Assembly (NCBI RefSeq): GCF_035046485.1
Contig: NC_085137.1
Span: 40,293,155-40,357,154, forward strand
Length of the DNA: 64,000 bases
Direction of reading: 5' to 3'
Source of the DNA: Aedes albopictus
Lineage: Eukaryota; Arthropoda; Insecta; Diptera; Culicidae
Of the stretch, positions 1 through 11,190 are shown in pieces (the first letter of the stretch is position 1; every line of letters starts with the position of its first letter). The translations under genes and the position numbers were made by a program. The notes under the pieces are model-generated. The model made no database searches. It worked only from the letters and a program-made list of their open reading frames with translations, and was not told the DNA's origin.

Positions 1-458
1 GAGTTATGGTGGATCATGATTGTTCACTTTTTTATTTCCAAAATATAACAAACAGAAATTCTAAATTTTTTGCACAGAAATAGATCGAGCTGAATAGAAA
101 TAAAAATTACAAGTAATTCTTAGTTCCGTGTCAATAGTTCAGCTTAACCGATTCATAGACACCGAAGATATGGCTCATAGACTGCAAACATGGCTTTTTG
201 TATGGAAATCAGCAAATGTCAACTATTTAATTTATTTTTCTGTAAGTCTCGCATGGTGTAGTTGTGGTAGCAAAACTTTATTGTTGTGCTATTGAAGATC
301 AAGTTATGGTGCACTCTCAATAATACAATAATAACAGAACTTGTTCTACAACAAAACATCTTATTAAAATGTTATTCAAAGAAAATATACCAATAGCAGA
401 ATCATAACAAAATAAGATTGCCTAACAAAACCTGTTTTGGAAAAGTTATGCCTCAATA
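1..458. other. AT-rich sequence without a gene
   Basis: No coding signal or recognisable repeat boundary was seen. The stretch is AT-rich. Its 3' part, together with 621-703, may be the body of a CCGAGCAG-type MITE interrupted by the element at 459-620, but I could not find the left end. Confidence 0.5.
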
Positions 459-620
459 AGGGGGCATCCATTAAGTACGTCACGCTCAGAGGGGGGAGGG
501 GGGGGGGTTCCGGAAAGTGTGACAAGTAATGTATTAGGTAAACCAAAAACCCGTACGAAGGGGGGAGGGGGGGGTCAAAAATTTCCAAATTTTGCGTGAC
601 GTACTAAATGTATGGCCCCT
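459..620. mobile_element. poly-G MITE (TACGTCACGC inverted repeats)
   Basis: The left end reads AGGGGGCATCCATTAAGTAC then GTCACGC, and the right end is its inverted counterpart ending in GGCCCCT. This gives terminal inverted repeats of about 27 bp with a few mismatches. Just inside each TIR is a long G-run (about 491-509 and 560-574) on the plus strand. The reading frame across it encodes only proline-rich low complexity and is not a gene. Related elements lie at 60177-60344 and about 60830-60968. Confidence 0.75.
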
Positions 621-706
621 AAGTTAATAATAACAAACCAAGATATAAAAACATGTTTTGTGATACAGTTGTTATTATATTTTGATATTCTCCTCTGCTC
701 GGGTAA
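621..706. mobile_element. right end of a CCGAGCAG-type MITE
   Basis: CTGCTCGGG at 695-703 matches the inverted terminus of the elements at 27462-27867 and 48784-49271. The preceding sequence is AT-rich with ATAACA motifs, like the bodies of those elements. The poly-G MITE at 459-620 probably inserted into this copy. Confidence 0.45.
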
Positions 707-707
707 G

Positions 708-912
708 ATTTCTTTTGCTGGGATTTCTCAAACGAAACGGAGGAATTCCGCTGGTAATTGCTCTTAGGAGTCCTCTAAATATTCATGGAGGATTCCCTGC
801 GGGTATTGCAAGAAGAATCCCTGCAAAATTTCACGGTGAATTCCTCCAGAATTTCCTTGATGAATCCCAGCAACATTCCTGTAGGAATCTCAAGTGGATT
901 TCTATAAGGATT
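708..912 (+). repeat. fragment of the 12-bp GGAATTCCTCCA satellite
   Basis: Successive degenerate units such as GGAATTCC, GGATTCCCTGCG and GAATTCCTCCAG occur at roughly 12-bp spacing. This is the same low-complexity repeat that forms the large array at 16575-20830. The apparent 78-codon frame here is a by-product of a unit length divisible by three. Confidence 0.6.
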
Positions 913-1282
913 TGCTGACACATAACTTTTAATTGATCAAACAATGTAATACTGAGTTTGTCTGGCACAATTGCTTGTTCGAACAATACAAAAACCAATA
1001 TGTTCTCCCAGACTCGTTTATTCTAGAATAAGCAACTAAAATACTTTTAAGAAGAACCATAGAAGTTGCAGATTTATTTTTCATTTTTGATGATGGTAGT
1101 TCAGTAGTGCAAGGACATTTTTTTTATTTTCAAGATTTTTTATTCTTTTTGGCATATGACACCCCAACAGGGATAAAGTTTGCTTCTAAATTAAGTTTTC
1201 TATGAGTACTTTCACAATTATTAACTATGCTGAATCCTTGTGCGCTCACCGCATCGGTCCATACTAAACACGATTAAAGATA
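913..1282. other. no gene seen
   Basis: AT-rich sequence without a supportable ORF or repeat boundary. The last 11 bases before the next element (GATTAAAGATA) match an internal stretch of that same element family (about 2423-2433). This hints that the copy at 1283 inserted into an older relative. Confidence 0.4.
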
Positions 1283-1961
1283 CAGGGGATGGCAAAAATG
1301 TTTGGGATAGGTATTTTTTTTTCTCCAACAAAAAAATCAACATGCTGTAACTTTCCACAGAGTGCATCAAAAAATCTAAAATTTTGACTGTTAGTCAACC
1401 TATTATATGTGCATCATTGGTACAAATTTGGGCTCGATCGAAGAATTTTTCGCGAAGTAAGAACCGTTCGGGTAAAACACTATTATTTAGACAACTATGT
1501 AATTTTTGAACCGTCATATCTCGGAAACCAGTGAACCGAATTGAATGATTTTTTTTAACGTTCATCAACAATATATTGATACTTAATACGACGTTATAAA
1601 ATGTAATAATGTCTCACGGCGAATTAAGTTACACCGGGTTGAAATTTTTACCCATATAGAAGAAAATGTGGGCTTCGTGGCCGAGCGGTTAGCGGCGTCA
1701 GTCGTTTAGGTGTCTCGTAAGCCTCGGAGTGTGGGTTCGATTCCCGCTCCAGTCGGGGAAAACTTTTCGTCAAACGGAAAATTCTCCACTGGGCCACTGG
1801 GTGTTACAGGTGTTGTCCGTTGTCTATTGTTAGTTATGTTCAGTCTGTGCGGCCTCTGGCCGAAGACGGTGTAGTGTCTTTATAAAAATGAGTCAAATTT
1901 ACAATACCACACAAAAATTACTAAATGTGTTCTTCCTTCAATCTAAATAGTCTCTAATATA
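1283..1961 (+). mobile_element. CAGGGGATGG TIR element, copy 1 (5' part)
   Basis: It starts CAGGGGATGGCAAAAATGTT after a TA dinucleotide. It can be aligned by eye with the complete copy at 11191-12114, read on its opposite strand. It is interrupted by a SINE (1669-1884) and then cut at a TA by a second copy of the same family at 1962. No transposase reading frame is present, so it is a non-autonomous, Tc1/mariner-style element judged by TA targeting only. Confidence 0.75.
1669..1884 (+). mobile_element. tRNA-derived SINE
   Basis: The head has a polymerase III A-box-like segment (GTGGCCGAGCGGTTAGCG) and a B-box (GGTTCGATTCC at about 1734), followed by a non-tRNA body of about 140 bp. It lies inside the TIR element begun at 1283 and is flanked by the short duplication AAAATG (1663-1668 and 1885-1890). 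It is not a functional tRNA because the acceptor ends do not pair. Confidence 0.75.
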
Positions 1962-2850
1962 CAGGGGATGGCCAAAATGTTTGGGATAGGCAACTTTTTT
2001 CTCCCACAAAAAAATTCAACATGCTGTAACTTTTCATAGAGTGCATCAAAAAATCTCAAACTTTGTCTGTTTATCAACCTATTATATGTGCATCAGTCGT
2101 ATAAATTAGGGCTCGATTGAATAATTTTTCGCGAAGTTAGAACCGTTAGGGTAAAATACTATATTTTAGACAACACGTTTTTGAGCTGTCATATCTCGGT
2201 AACCAGCGAACTAACCAGCGAATTGAATGATTTTTTAAACGTTTATCAACAATATATTGATACTTAAAACAACGTTATAAAATGTAATATTTTCTCACGG
2301 CGAATTAAATTATACGGGGTTGAAATTTTTACCTATATAGAGGAAAATAGGTCAAATTTACAATACCACACAAATATTACTAAATGTGTTTTTCCTTTAA
2401 TCTAAATATGCTCTAATATATCTGATTAAAGATAACTTGAGAACAGAAGTGGACAATCTTTGGGCATCAACACTAAAATTTATTATATATTGTGGACATT
2501 GACGTAAAAAAGTCCACAAGAAAAATCCAAAAAGTGTCAATCCATGATAATTTTTTTCAACGTTCAAAATGTATCTATGTTTTAATAGTTTGTGAAGAAT
2601 TTGTATATTGTTAGTGTACGTTCACTGGTTTCTGAGATATGACAGCTCAAAAATGAGATGTCTAAAAAATAGTGTTTTACCCGAACGGTTCTAACTTTGC
2701 GAAAGATTAATCAATCGAGCCCAAATTTATACCAATGATGCACATATAATAGGTTGACAAACAGTCAAAATTTGAGATTTTTTGATGCACTCTATGAAAA
2801 GTTATAGCATGTTGAACTTTTTTGTGAGAGTAAAAAAGTTGCCCATTTTA
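1962..2850 (+). mobile_element. CAGGGGATGG TIR element, copy 2 (right end eroded)
   Basis: It begins CAGGGGATGGCCAAAATGTT at a TA inside copy 1. It carries both arms of the family: the right arm is visible up to AAAAAGTTGCCCATTTTAAA near 2850, but the last 30 or so bases of the terminus are lost. The element therefore nested into its own kind and then decayed at the 3' end. Confidence 0.75.
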
Positions 2851-3232
2851 AAACAATCCAGGCCAAGACGAACGTGTGACTTTTTTTCAAGTTTAAAAAA
2901 AACTGTTTTAACCAGAAAACCATTAAAAAAAATTCATCGTCCCCGTTAAAACTGCGAGGAAAAACTATTACAGGATGTTTGAAAGTTTATTTATTATTTA
3001 TTTAACATTCCGAGATTTCTTCTGATATAATCGTCTGAAGTTCTATTTTGTTTTTGTAGAATTTCATAAGTATTTTGGCAGGATATTTCTTGAATCCTGT
3101 GTATGTCCTCCGAGTTGGATCATCAAAAGATTTCGCAAAACTATTTCTACAATATATATTTTTTTCAAATGTTTTAATCCAATCTCTTTTTTTCAATGGT
3201 AAATAATTGAAATTACTGTTTCTGTTAGGAGA
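2851..3232. other. AT-rich, no gene seen
   Basis: No supportable coding region, repeat end or RNA gene was seen here. Confidence 0.4.
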
Positions 3233-3470
3233 GGGTATCCAGTTAGTCAAGAGGTTCTATGGATCGCCAATCCGTAGACGGAGGGTTCGATTCCCGTTCT
3301 GGTCGGGAAAATTTACACGACTCCCTGGACATAGTGTGTCATTGTACTTGGAATGGCAGGCAAAGAAAGCCCTTCAATTAATAATTGTGTAAGTGCTCTG
3401 ATAATACTGAGTTGAAGATAGGCAGGCCAAGTTCCAATGTAAACGTCGAGCCATAAAGAAGAAGAAGATT
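3233..3470 (+). mobile_element. tRNA-derived SINE, Feilai-like
   Basis: The tRNA-like head carries a B-box (GGGTTCGATTCCCG at about 3283). The body has the Feilai-type track with GGCAGGCAAAGAAAGCC and a TAATAATTGTGTAAGTGCTC segment, and it ends in (AAG)n. It is the same subfamily as the minus-strand copy at 39611-39872. No clear target duplication was found. Confidence 0.7.
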
Positions 3471-3651
3471 TATGTAAAGAAACTTTCAGAAGACGGTTTT
3501 TCAAAAAAATACATTTTTGAGAAAAATCCAAAATGGTGCGGGATTATTTGGGCAGAAGAAATTTGGGCACTTTCTGGCATAACTTCGTCATGTTTGTACC
3601 AATTGAGTTAGTTTTAGGCATACGGTGAAAACCGTTCAGTAACTAGCCATA

Positions 3652-3947
3652 CACAGAAAAAAATAATCATGTAAAATTCAGCGAGAAATCATGCACATAA
3701 GGGGAATGCTAGAGTTAGTGCATATTTACTTGAGGTATCATGTAAAATTACGTTACGATCGTATAAATTTCCGCTAATAGTCGTGTAGCCGGTTGGAGTC
3801 CATGATGGTTTACACGATGGTTGGCGGAAATTTACACGATGGTAATGTAATATTACATTATTTCTCATGTGAAAATGCACTGACTCTAGCATTCCCTTTA
3901 TGTGCATGATTTCTCGTTGAATTTTAATTACATATTTTTTTTCTGTG
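3652..3947. mobile_element. 296-bp MITE with about 70-bp TIRs
   Basis: It is flanked by TA on both sides (3650-3651 and 3948-3949). The ends start CACAGAAAAAAA, and the arms share AATCATGCACATAA, a segment around TGCTAGAGT and GTGCAT as inverted repeats. The interior repeats the ACACGATGG motif. There is no ORF of its own. Confidence 0.8.
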
Positions 3948-4246
3948 TACACATTAATAAAAATATATATAAAAAAGTAACCCTTTACAAAAATGCATAT
4001 TACTAGATACGAAATTGTCGTAGTTATAGCGAAAACTGCTCTGACTAGAATCTCTTGTTCAAATGTTCTTTAAATCCTATTCTGAAATAGATACGATATT
4101 GATTTTGCTATGAGGAAATCCGGATATGTTAGATATATAGATATGATTCTATATTCTGTAGTATTTTTTTTCCTTAACGAAGTTATTTTTACAGTGCCAG
4201 TGGAAGAAGCGTCACAGCGGCTGTGTTGCGTTGAAGCTACTGAAAT

Positions 4247-4569
4247 CTTTTTGGGTATTTTTGTGGCGTTTCAGTCTTTTCGGGGATCAAAAACAACTAT
4301 ATGTTTTCTATTTCCAACGTTTCGATCCTTATTGGATCTTCTTCAGGGAATCGAATAAGTTGTTGTTTCTTCGTCTAGTAGTTGTTTTTTGAAACATTTT
4401 AACTGTCATTCCTTGTTTTTGAAATTTGTCCGTTTTTTGGAACCGGAAAAACCTTCAAATTTCGAAAAACTGATTTGGTAGTCTGAACCCGGACCGCAAT
4501 CCACTACTTTTGCGTATAGTTGTTTTTGATCCCCGAAAAGACTGAAACGCCACAAAAATACCCAAAAAG
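4247..4569. repeat. perfect 54-bp inverted repeat with about 215-bp spacer
   Basis: Bases 4247-4300 and 4516-4569 are exact reverse complements over 54 positions; the arm starts CTTTTTGGGTATTTTTGTGG. The spacer includes a CGTTTCGATCCTTATTGGAT motif near 4319, resembling a motif found inverted near 61485-61525. Perfect arms imply a recent origin or ongoing gene conversion. The short ORFs here are mirror images of the arms, not genes. Confidence 0.8.
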
Positions 4570-4737
4570 TCTACCAAACAGTCGTCGCCAAAGCTGCTAC
4601 TGAAATCGGAACTGAAAGTAACTAAAATCATTTTGTTTTGCACCTTAATCTCCTGAAGGAAGGAGGTACCTGTGTCTCACTTGTCCGACAGAGTGGTATA
4701 TATCTATATCTCATGTGCTTATCACGCATTATGCTGC

Positions 4738-4893
4738 TTAAGCTGTTAGTACACAGGGTCAAATATTTGTCCAAAAAGAAACCAATGCCTAAACATTTTG
4801 TTTGACTCGATCAAATTTTCATTAGTTTCAAACAGATGTTGTTTCTTGAGTTCTTTCCTTGTCAAATATTTGGCCCTGTGTACTTCAGGCCTT
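4738..4893. mobile_element. 156-bp MITE
   Basis: The left end (CTGTTAGTACACAGGGTCAA then ATATTTG) and the right end (CAAATATTTGGCCCTGTGTA then CTTCAGG) are inverted copies of about 33 bp with a few mismatches. There is no coding capacity. Confidence 0.65.
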
Positions 4894-5425
4894 AGTTTTT
4901 GCTTTTGAATCACCTACATGCACTGAAAACTCTGCAACATGCGGAAACATATGCCATCGGGCTTTGTTGGGGCAGAACTTTCGCAATCTAACTGCGGGAA
5001 CTGCTGTCTGCTTAGTTTCGGATGGTATATCACGATGCTGTCACACAAAGCCGTTTCAAGTTCAGACGTTCTGTAGAATAAAGAGATTGAATAGAGTCGC
5101 TTTTCAGATGGTGTTTACGTGAATACGTGATATTTTAGGACTTTTGAAACTCATCGACGAGAATATTGGCTTGGGTTATCAAATGTCATGCAAATTAAGG
5201 TAGGCGATTGTGAATAATGTCATTAGTATAATCGATCATTAAACGAACGAGGTTAACCTGAAAGTTGTACGTAAACACTAAGATAACGAACATTATATAG
5301 TATATGGTTCTGCAAATCAGGCTCAAATTGATGATCACTGAGTAGTTTGTAGAGCTCATTGGTATGATGCTTACATTACTTAATACCTTACAATAATGAT
5401 GGAGATTGTTTTAATTTTAGTAAAT
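4894..5425. other. no gene seen
   Basis: One 87-codon frame crosses the left side but has no recognisable composition or family resemblance. No repeats with clear boundaries were found. Confidence 0.4.
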
Positions 5426-6730
5426 TAAAGCCTGCGCACTTTAGAATCGGTACGCTTTCTACCGGCTGCAGATTAGAAACGGATTAACCTAGAAAAAAAA
5501 TGTTGTATGAAGCAAATGAAGCTTATTTATTGTGTTTTGTAGGAAAAATATGAAAAATCAGCTTTTATTTGTTCAAGATAAAATTTTGACCTGATTGTGA
5601 AATTCATGTCATTTTATTCTGCACAAACCAATGATCGTCAATATTTTCAAATTTCACAGCTTACGGGCTGATATTTCCGCAAGAAGCAAAATTATACTCA
5701 TCAAACATATGCTCAAAACAAGTTACGACATTAAACTTTTGACAAATATGGTTCACAAGACCATAATAAACTTATAGCCTTATTGGCCATTCACGCTATA
5801 TTCAAAACATAATTTTACTCACACTAATTTTTTATGAAAAAATATTTCCTGAGATCGTTTTTTGGACCTACAATTCCCCAATTCAAGTGGCCCAACTTAA
5901 TTCATATCAAAACCTGGATTATTTTTGGAATTATTAGCAGTTTTCCCTCACAGTAGTCGGAACTTAACAGTCATAAGACTAACTCCTCATAATAAGCCTA
6001 AAATAAGATAGTTTTCATAGATAAAACACTGAAAACCATATAGATTATGGAACTGTAGATGTTATTCTATGATCACAAATAAAAAACTTCTGAGTAGATT
6101 CAGTTTTATTAAAAAAAAATCGTTAGATATTTCACGCCATCAAAACACATATAACGAATTTCGTCAGCAATAGTCCATACAGCTTTCGAGCCACGATTAA
6201 TTATATTGTTTCGCATCAAATAATTGATTTCTTGTATACCGATACTAATCGTATAGTATTCTTCCCGTATGCGTATTTGCCGAACTAAAGCTTATGCGAA
6301 AATAACTTTTTTGACCTTAAATATCTATGCAAGTTTTTGATTTTCCATAAAACCCTTCAAAGGCTTACCATAGCTATATTGGAAATTTTAAAACACTTAT
6401 GGAATATTTTACTCCCCTTAATCAACAATCATAATACCAAGAACTATTATATACTGCGTAATTGGTGGGTTTGATAATTATATATTCCTACACAAATCTT
6501 GAATCTGACAATGATTGGTTTTTGCTCAATGTGTGCAGAAAAAACTGGCACTATTCACGAATTCAGATCAATAGTTCATCTAAAAATGTAAAAACAGCAA
6601 ATTTTATACTTTTCCTACAACCTGCAATAGATAAGCTTCAATTGCTTCTAACAACACTTTTTTCCAAGTGACTCCGTTTTTGAGCGGCAGCCGGCTGAAA
6701 GTGTACCGATTCTAAAGTGCACAGGCTTTA
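5426..6730. mobile_element. 1.3 kb TIR element, no transposase seen
   Basis: The left end TAAAGCCTGCGCACTTTAGA (5426-5445) and continuing sequence pairs with the right end at about 6667-6730. The shared arms contain ATCGGTAC and CCGGCTGC, about 60 bp with mismatches. The 1.2 kb interior is AT-rich and has no long ORF, so this is a non-autonomous derivative of unknown superfamily. Confidence 0.65.
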
Positions 6731-6899
6731 CAAAAAAAAAATACTTTGCACGAGTTAATGATTCGACGTTTGACATCGTGGATGATCCCGATGAAGTAGT
6801 TCCAATCGCAATTCTTTTTTTCATCGCTGAGGTCGTTGATATTGATTTCAATTCTTCCATTTCCCACAAAGCAATAGCTTCAATCTTTGTGAGCTTATA

Positions 6900-7180
6900 C
6901 ACTAAATTCTGTTTTTACGCGATTTTTTGTTCCGCGTAAAAAAATCGTGTAAAAAAGTTTTCTAAACTTTTTTTATCGGATCATCCTAAAATTTTGACAG
7001 GGTATCAAGGATGATAAGAGAGATCTCTGGTAGAAATTTGAGCCCCATCGGAAGTAAATTGCGACCAGGAGAGAAGAATCTTTCCAAAAACACATCGCGT
7101 AATTTCAAGAAAATCGTGTAAAAAAAATCGTGTAAAATAAAACCGCGTAAAAAAAGATCGTGTAAAAAAAGAATTTAGTG
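6900..7180. mobile_element. 281-bp MITE with ACACGAT repeats
   Basis: It is flanked by TA (6898-6899, 7181-7182). The ends are CACTAAATTC and GAATTTAGTG. The sub-terminal parts consist of repeats of TTTTTACRCGAT in both orientations. There is no coding content. Confidence 0.8.
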
Positions 7181-7645
7181 TAGCTTTCTGAGCTGCAGAA
7201 GGGGATGAGATGTTTCTTTGTCAACCTACGAATGTCGCTGGGGTTGAGTACCCATTTTCTTAATATTCCTTGTAATCCGGTAGGTTTCACGTGGAAGTAG
7301 AGATAAAAGTTCTGGTAAAAATTGCTGGATAAGTAGCAAGGACCTCGATGAACTTTATATTATTCTCTCAGAAACACATTACCCAGACTTTATCAAACGA
7401 AAGACACATCGTTTACAACCCGTGCCCTTAATTTGAATTGCAATTGGGAATTGGAAATACATAACACAATTCGCACGAAAAACATTATATGCATTGCAAT
7501 ATTTTATAAGAAAAATTCCGAAATAATTATCCCCCATCTTTTTGGAGGACAAACACAAACTTAGATGGAGTAGATGTGTATTGGATAAATGTTGCAAGTC
7601 ATTGTGTTGCTTGCCACAGTTTATGTTTTGCTTGTTGATTGATGT
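7181..7645. other. no gene seen
   Basis: The open frames on both strands overlap the next MITE and show no family resemblance. Nothing else is supportable. Confidence 0.4.
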
Positions 7646-7860
7646 AGGGTCTGGGACCATTTGGGCAGGAGCACCTATTTTGGGCACTTGCTGCTCTAAC
7701 ACAGTCAAATTCAAACCGATTGACTTCAAATTTTGAACATGGCTGGATGCTGTGCCTATCTGATCGTGTTTCAAAAATCAAGTCAATCGGTTCAAAATTG
7801 ACTGAGTTATAGCAGCAAGTGCCCAAAGTAGGTGCTCCTGCCCAAATGGTCCCAGACCCT
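7646..7860. mobile_element. hairpin MITE with AGGGTCTGGGACC ends
   Basis: Ends AGGGTCTGGGACCATTTGGG and its inverse, at 7646 and 7860, make arms of about 90 bp in a 215-bp element. The inner arms contain a CAAGTCAATCGG/ACTGAGTTATAG segment. The MITE at 52524-52738 shares this segment although its termini differ. Confidence 0.8.
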
Positions 7861-8123
7861 ACCTACTGTCGTGACTCAGTTATTTTCGGGTTGCGTTTCA
7901 GTTTACATGACAGCCACAGCTATTCCTGTCCCTTTACCAACTTAACTCAGGGTTTGCCACAACAATGACATCCTAACAAACGCACGTGTATAAGATGTCA
8001 TTTTTTCGATTATAACTTGTGCCTATTTTTATTTCCTGCAGAAGTATTCGTCACGATATGCGGCACGAGGACGATTGTTCCATATCACATGAAACTAAAT
8101 GGGACCATCCGTTACTGGATCTA
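7861..8123. other. no gene seen
   Basis: Nothing supportable. The short frames continue into the MITE that starts at 8124. Confidence 0.4.
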
Positions 8124-8721
8124 CAGTATGCGGCAGGAAAAAATGCGAAAGTGTTTTTCAACTTCAAACCTCATTTTCGTCCATTTGACATTAACCAATC
8201 TATGTTTCAACGTTCCATGATCTATAATAGGCTAGTTTTCTGAAAAGTTAATTAAAAAATTTCCCATTTTGGTCACTAACCTTTACAGGGCGGCGCCTGA
8301 AGATGAAGACAACCAGAATTTTCAAACCGCAGAAAATCGCACAGGTCGCTAAATTTCGCATCTGTTAAAACTAAATTGTTGATTTTCTCTACAATATCAT
8401 CAAATATATGTACTTATTTCATCTGGTATGTGAAACTACATGGCTCTGGATCAGTGTGGTCTGGTTGTTCATCGAAGTTGAGCAAATTTTGTTACTGTTA
8501 TAGTCATTTTGTTTAATGACCATTGGGCGCGCAGTTTATTGATATCCGCTTATTAGGCCTACATTATCACATGTTAAACATCAAATATGTTCATTTTTAT
8601 TTTTCAGTGTTAGAATATAGACATTGACTGATACACTGTCATGAAAAAATAGTCATATATATCCCATATTTAGCGTGTAATAGTGCCTTGAACTTTTCGC
8701 ATTTTTTCCTGCCGCACCCTG
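8124..8721. mobile_element. 598-bp TA-flanked TIR element
   Basis: TA duplications sit at 8122-8123 and 8722-8723. The left end CAGTATGCGGCAGGAAAAAA and right end CCTGCCGCACCCTG, preceded by TTTTCGCATTTTT, are inverted repeats of about 30 bp. There is no transposase frame. TA targeting and the CAG start fit a Tc1/mariner-type non-autonomous element. Confidence 0.8.
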
Positions 8722-8723
8722 TA

Positions 8724-10099
8724 CCCTTGACTTTGATTTGACATTAGTTTCCCTCCAATTGTTGAAATGGTTCGTACACGCGGTCAAAACCCTTCACATG
8801 ACCTGATCAGCATAAGAATGACACAAATAGGATTCATTGAAATGCCTCCATCGCGTGCCGTATTGATCACATTTCCTTTTCATCCGAAGCGAAGCCAAAA
8901 GGTCTGGGGAACGCATTTGATTCATCCGTCCAAAGGGACCAATTGTTATCACTTCACAGAGAACAGACATCCAAGTCGGAAGAAATGTTCTTAACCAACT
9001 TGATTATAAAAATCGATATTATAAATTAGCATAATGCATCATTCGATATATTTTAGTAATAAACATTTCTGAAAATAGTAGTGGAATAAAATAAAGTTAA
9101 ATAGGTGAATAAAGTCTCAGTTAATATTTAGCTGAAAAAGTGCTCAAGTTAAATGTTCAATAACCGAGATCCAAGCTTTTTCAGTTGAGACGCTACGCAT
9201 ATAGGATGAACATTTCACGCTTTTGTAATTAATCTTCAAGCTCCGCGATCTGTGGACACGTGCCTGCCCGAACTGACGACATTCCACCCTATTTGCAAAG
9301 TTACACCACCAACCGGCATCAGGTTCTATTTCCATACAGAATCACCACCCAACCCTACTGGGGATAGGGATCTTAATGGGGGGCAACTTACGCCAGATAT
9401 TGGCAGTTTGGACTACTACAGACCAGTCAGTAGCCGGTGGTGGTGTTTACTCAGGCAGCCTGGCTGCCGGCAGCGTTCTCGATTATCTCGATCTAGATGG
9501 GACGGACTTGAGGGCCTCTCTCATTACTGATGCTTTCCTTCCCCTACTACGTTGATGTTGTTTTTTTTCTCTCTTATTGATGATGATGGTGATACGGTTG
9601 CTGATGGGGTTGGTTATGGAGCTGCCGTCGTTCTCAAGAAACGATTAATTAAAAGCAATTGAAGCAACTATTAAGAGTGCTCTTCTGATGCAGCTGGGCC
9701 ACGAGCCGATAGATGGTGTAGTAGTTTATCGAGATGAGACTGAGGACATGAGCATAACCTGATATTGAACACATGTTTGTAGATCGTTAACTAGACAATG
9801 GGACAATTGATGGTTAGAGATTTCTTTTAGGGCGTTACCTATATTTGAATAAAAAAAACTTTATTCCATTCTTTCCAAAGTTATGCACAATATCTGTGCT
9901 GCAGTGAGCATTCTAAGAACATTTTTGCCTTTGTATATCGTGTAGCTGGAATGAATATACTTTATGCCGAAAGAAGTAGGTGCTGCAAAACGGGGAGTCG
10001 ATAAGGAGAGCGCCCAACATTGCTCTGGTCCTTATAAATTCCTACCTCATGCTTCCAAGGGTCAAGCGACGACAAAGGCCGCTACCTAAGAGTTATGTG
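8724..10099. other. low-repeat sequence, no recognised gene
   Basis: This stretch has few repeat signatures and a GC-richer patch at about 9250-9530 with open frames of up to 92 codons. The composition (WWCLLRQPGCRQRSRLSRSRW) is not recognisable, and no splice-plausible gene structure could be argued. It could be host intergenic sequence. Confidence 0.35.
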
Positions 10100-10480
10100 A
10101 TTAACTGGTAGTGCAACCTGGGCACCTTTGTCCTTCTGACTTCAGCTAGATTGAGGAGGTACGTCCCTAGCGTCTGTTCACCAAGGAGGTGCGGCTCAAA
10201 CAGCGTCTGTTCTGGCATCCAGCGGCTGAGTATGAAATGCTCCTCCACCGCCCGGAAGCTCTATCTAAGGTGGCAGCCCCACTACGGTTGATAGGAGACC
10301 TTAGGCCAACAACCTACTGTTTCCGAAACCCAAAAACCGTTACAGAAACCGAAAATGAAAGATTACGAAAGATGTTCAGAAAACTTCCATAACTAAAGAA
10401 CCGGGAATCGATCCCTGATACTCCCAGCATGGTTGTGCTGAACATCACTGCGTTTGCCAAGGATAGAAATCTCGTTAGTA
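10100..10480. other. GC-rich repeat-like segment with tRNA-like tail
   Basis: A GC-rich block (10140-10340) leads into AT-rich sequence and then, at about 10400-10475, a minus-strand tRNA-like B-box (read as GGATCGATTCCCGG) with AACCATGCTGGGAG upstream of it. This looks like a decayed SINE of Feilai type fused to or inserted beside another repeat, possibly a LINE untranslated region. The family of the GC-rich block is not identified. Confidence 0.35.
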
Positions 10481-11190
10481 TCAATTTCAAAGTTCCAGAT
10501 ATGTTTAGGTTTGTTTGAATTAGTTTTCTAAAATTAAGATTCAGGATACTCTATATTTGAACACTTTTCAATAGATGACGTTATTCACAGATTACCATGC
10601 TGAAGATTCGCAAAAACAAAACAATTTAGTCACAAACACTTTGATTAATCTGTCTCATCACCACGGCTCTCCAACAGCAAGCCTAACAACTCTGCCGGTA
10701 TTGCTAAATTAACAAGATAACATCCAACTTTGTTCGCACTTTGCGTCACAGCATCAGTTTACTCTTTGAAACGCCGCCGGCTGCCTCTGTCCAGATGCCA
10801 CACGATGGCCAATGGAGTCATGCTCCCCATAGCAGCGCGAAGCTTTTCATTTATCACATCCCCTGATCGATCTGGCGTATCCATAACTATTGCCAGCTGT
10901 CAGTTCAATGCTTTAAGATCTGTATAAATGATTTGGCAGTTCTCGGTCTTTGTTTATTAAGACAGATTGAAACTAAAGTGTCTTTAATTAGGCCAATGTG
11001 GCGAAAATTTACAGAAGTCTTATAAAATTTTCCGTTATGAATCTGTATGATGAAGACAATTGAATAGGTGGAAAGTGTCGATAACCTTTTTACGATAAAA
11101 CTAAGATCATTATTGTTTACCATTTATTTTACATACAAATTCCACATACAAGTCCCTCCAATCATAACCAAATAAAATGAGGCATACTTA
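10481..11190. other. no recognised gene
   Basis: A GC-richer patch at 10690-10930 contains a minus-strand frame of about 40 codons starting MDTPDRSGDVINEKLRAAMG. It has no known family and no neighbours to support it. The rest is AT-rich. Confidence 0.3.

Noticed and set aside
376..588. Proline-rich minus-strand ORF
   Set aside because: It is translation of the G-runs and TIRs of the poly-G MITE.
1669..1750. Possible serine-type tRNA gene
   Set aside because: A non-tRNA SINE body follows, a duplication flanks the whole unit, and the acceptor arm does not pair.
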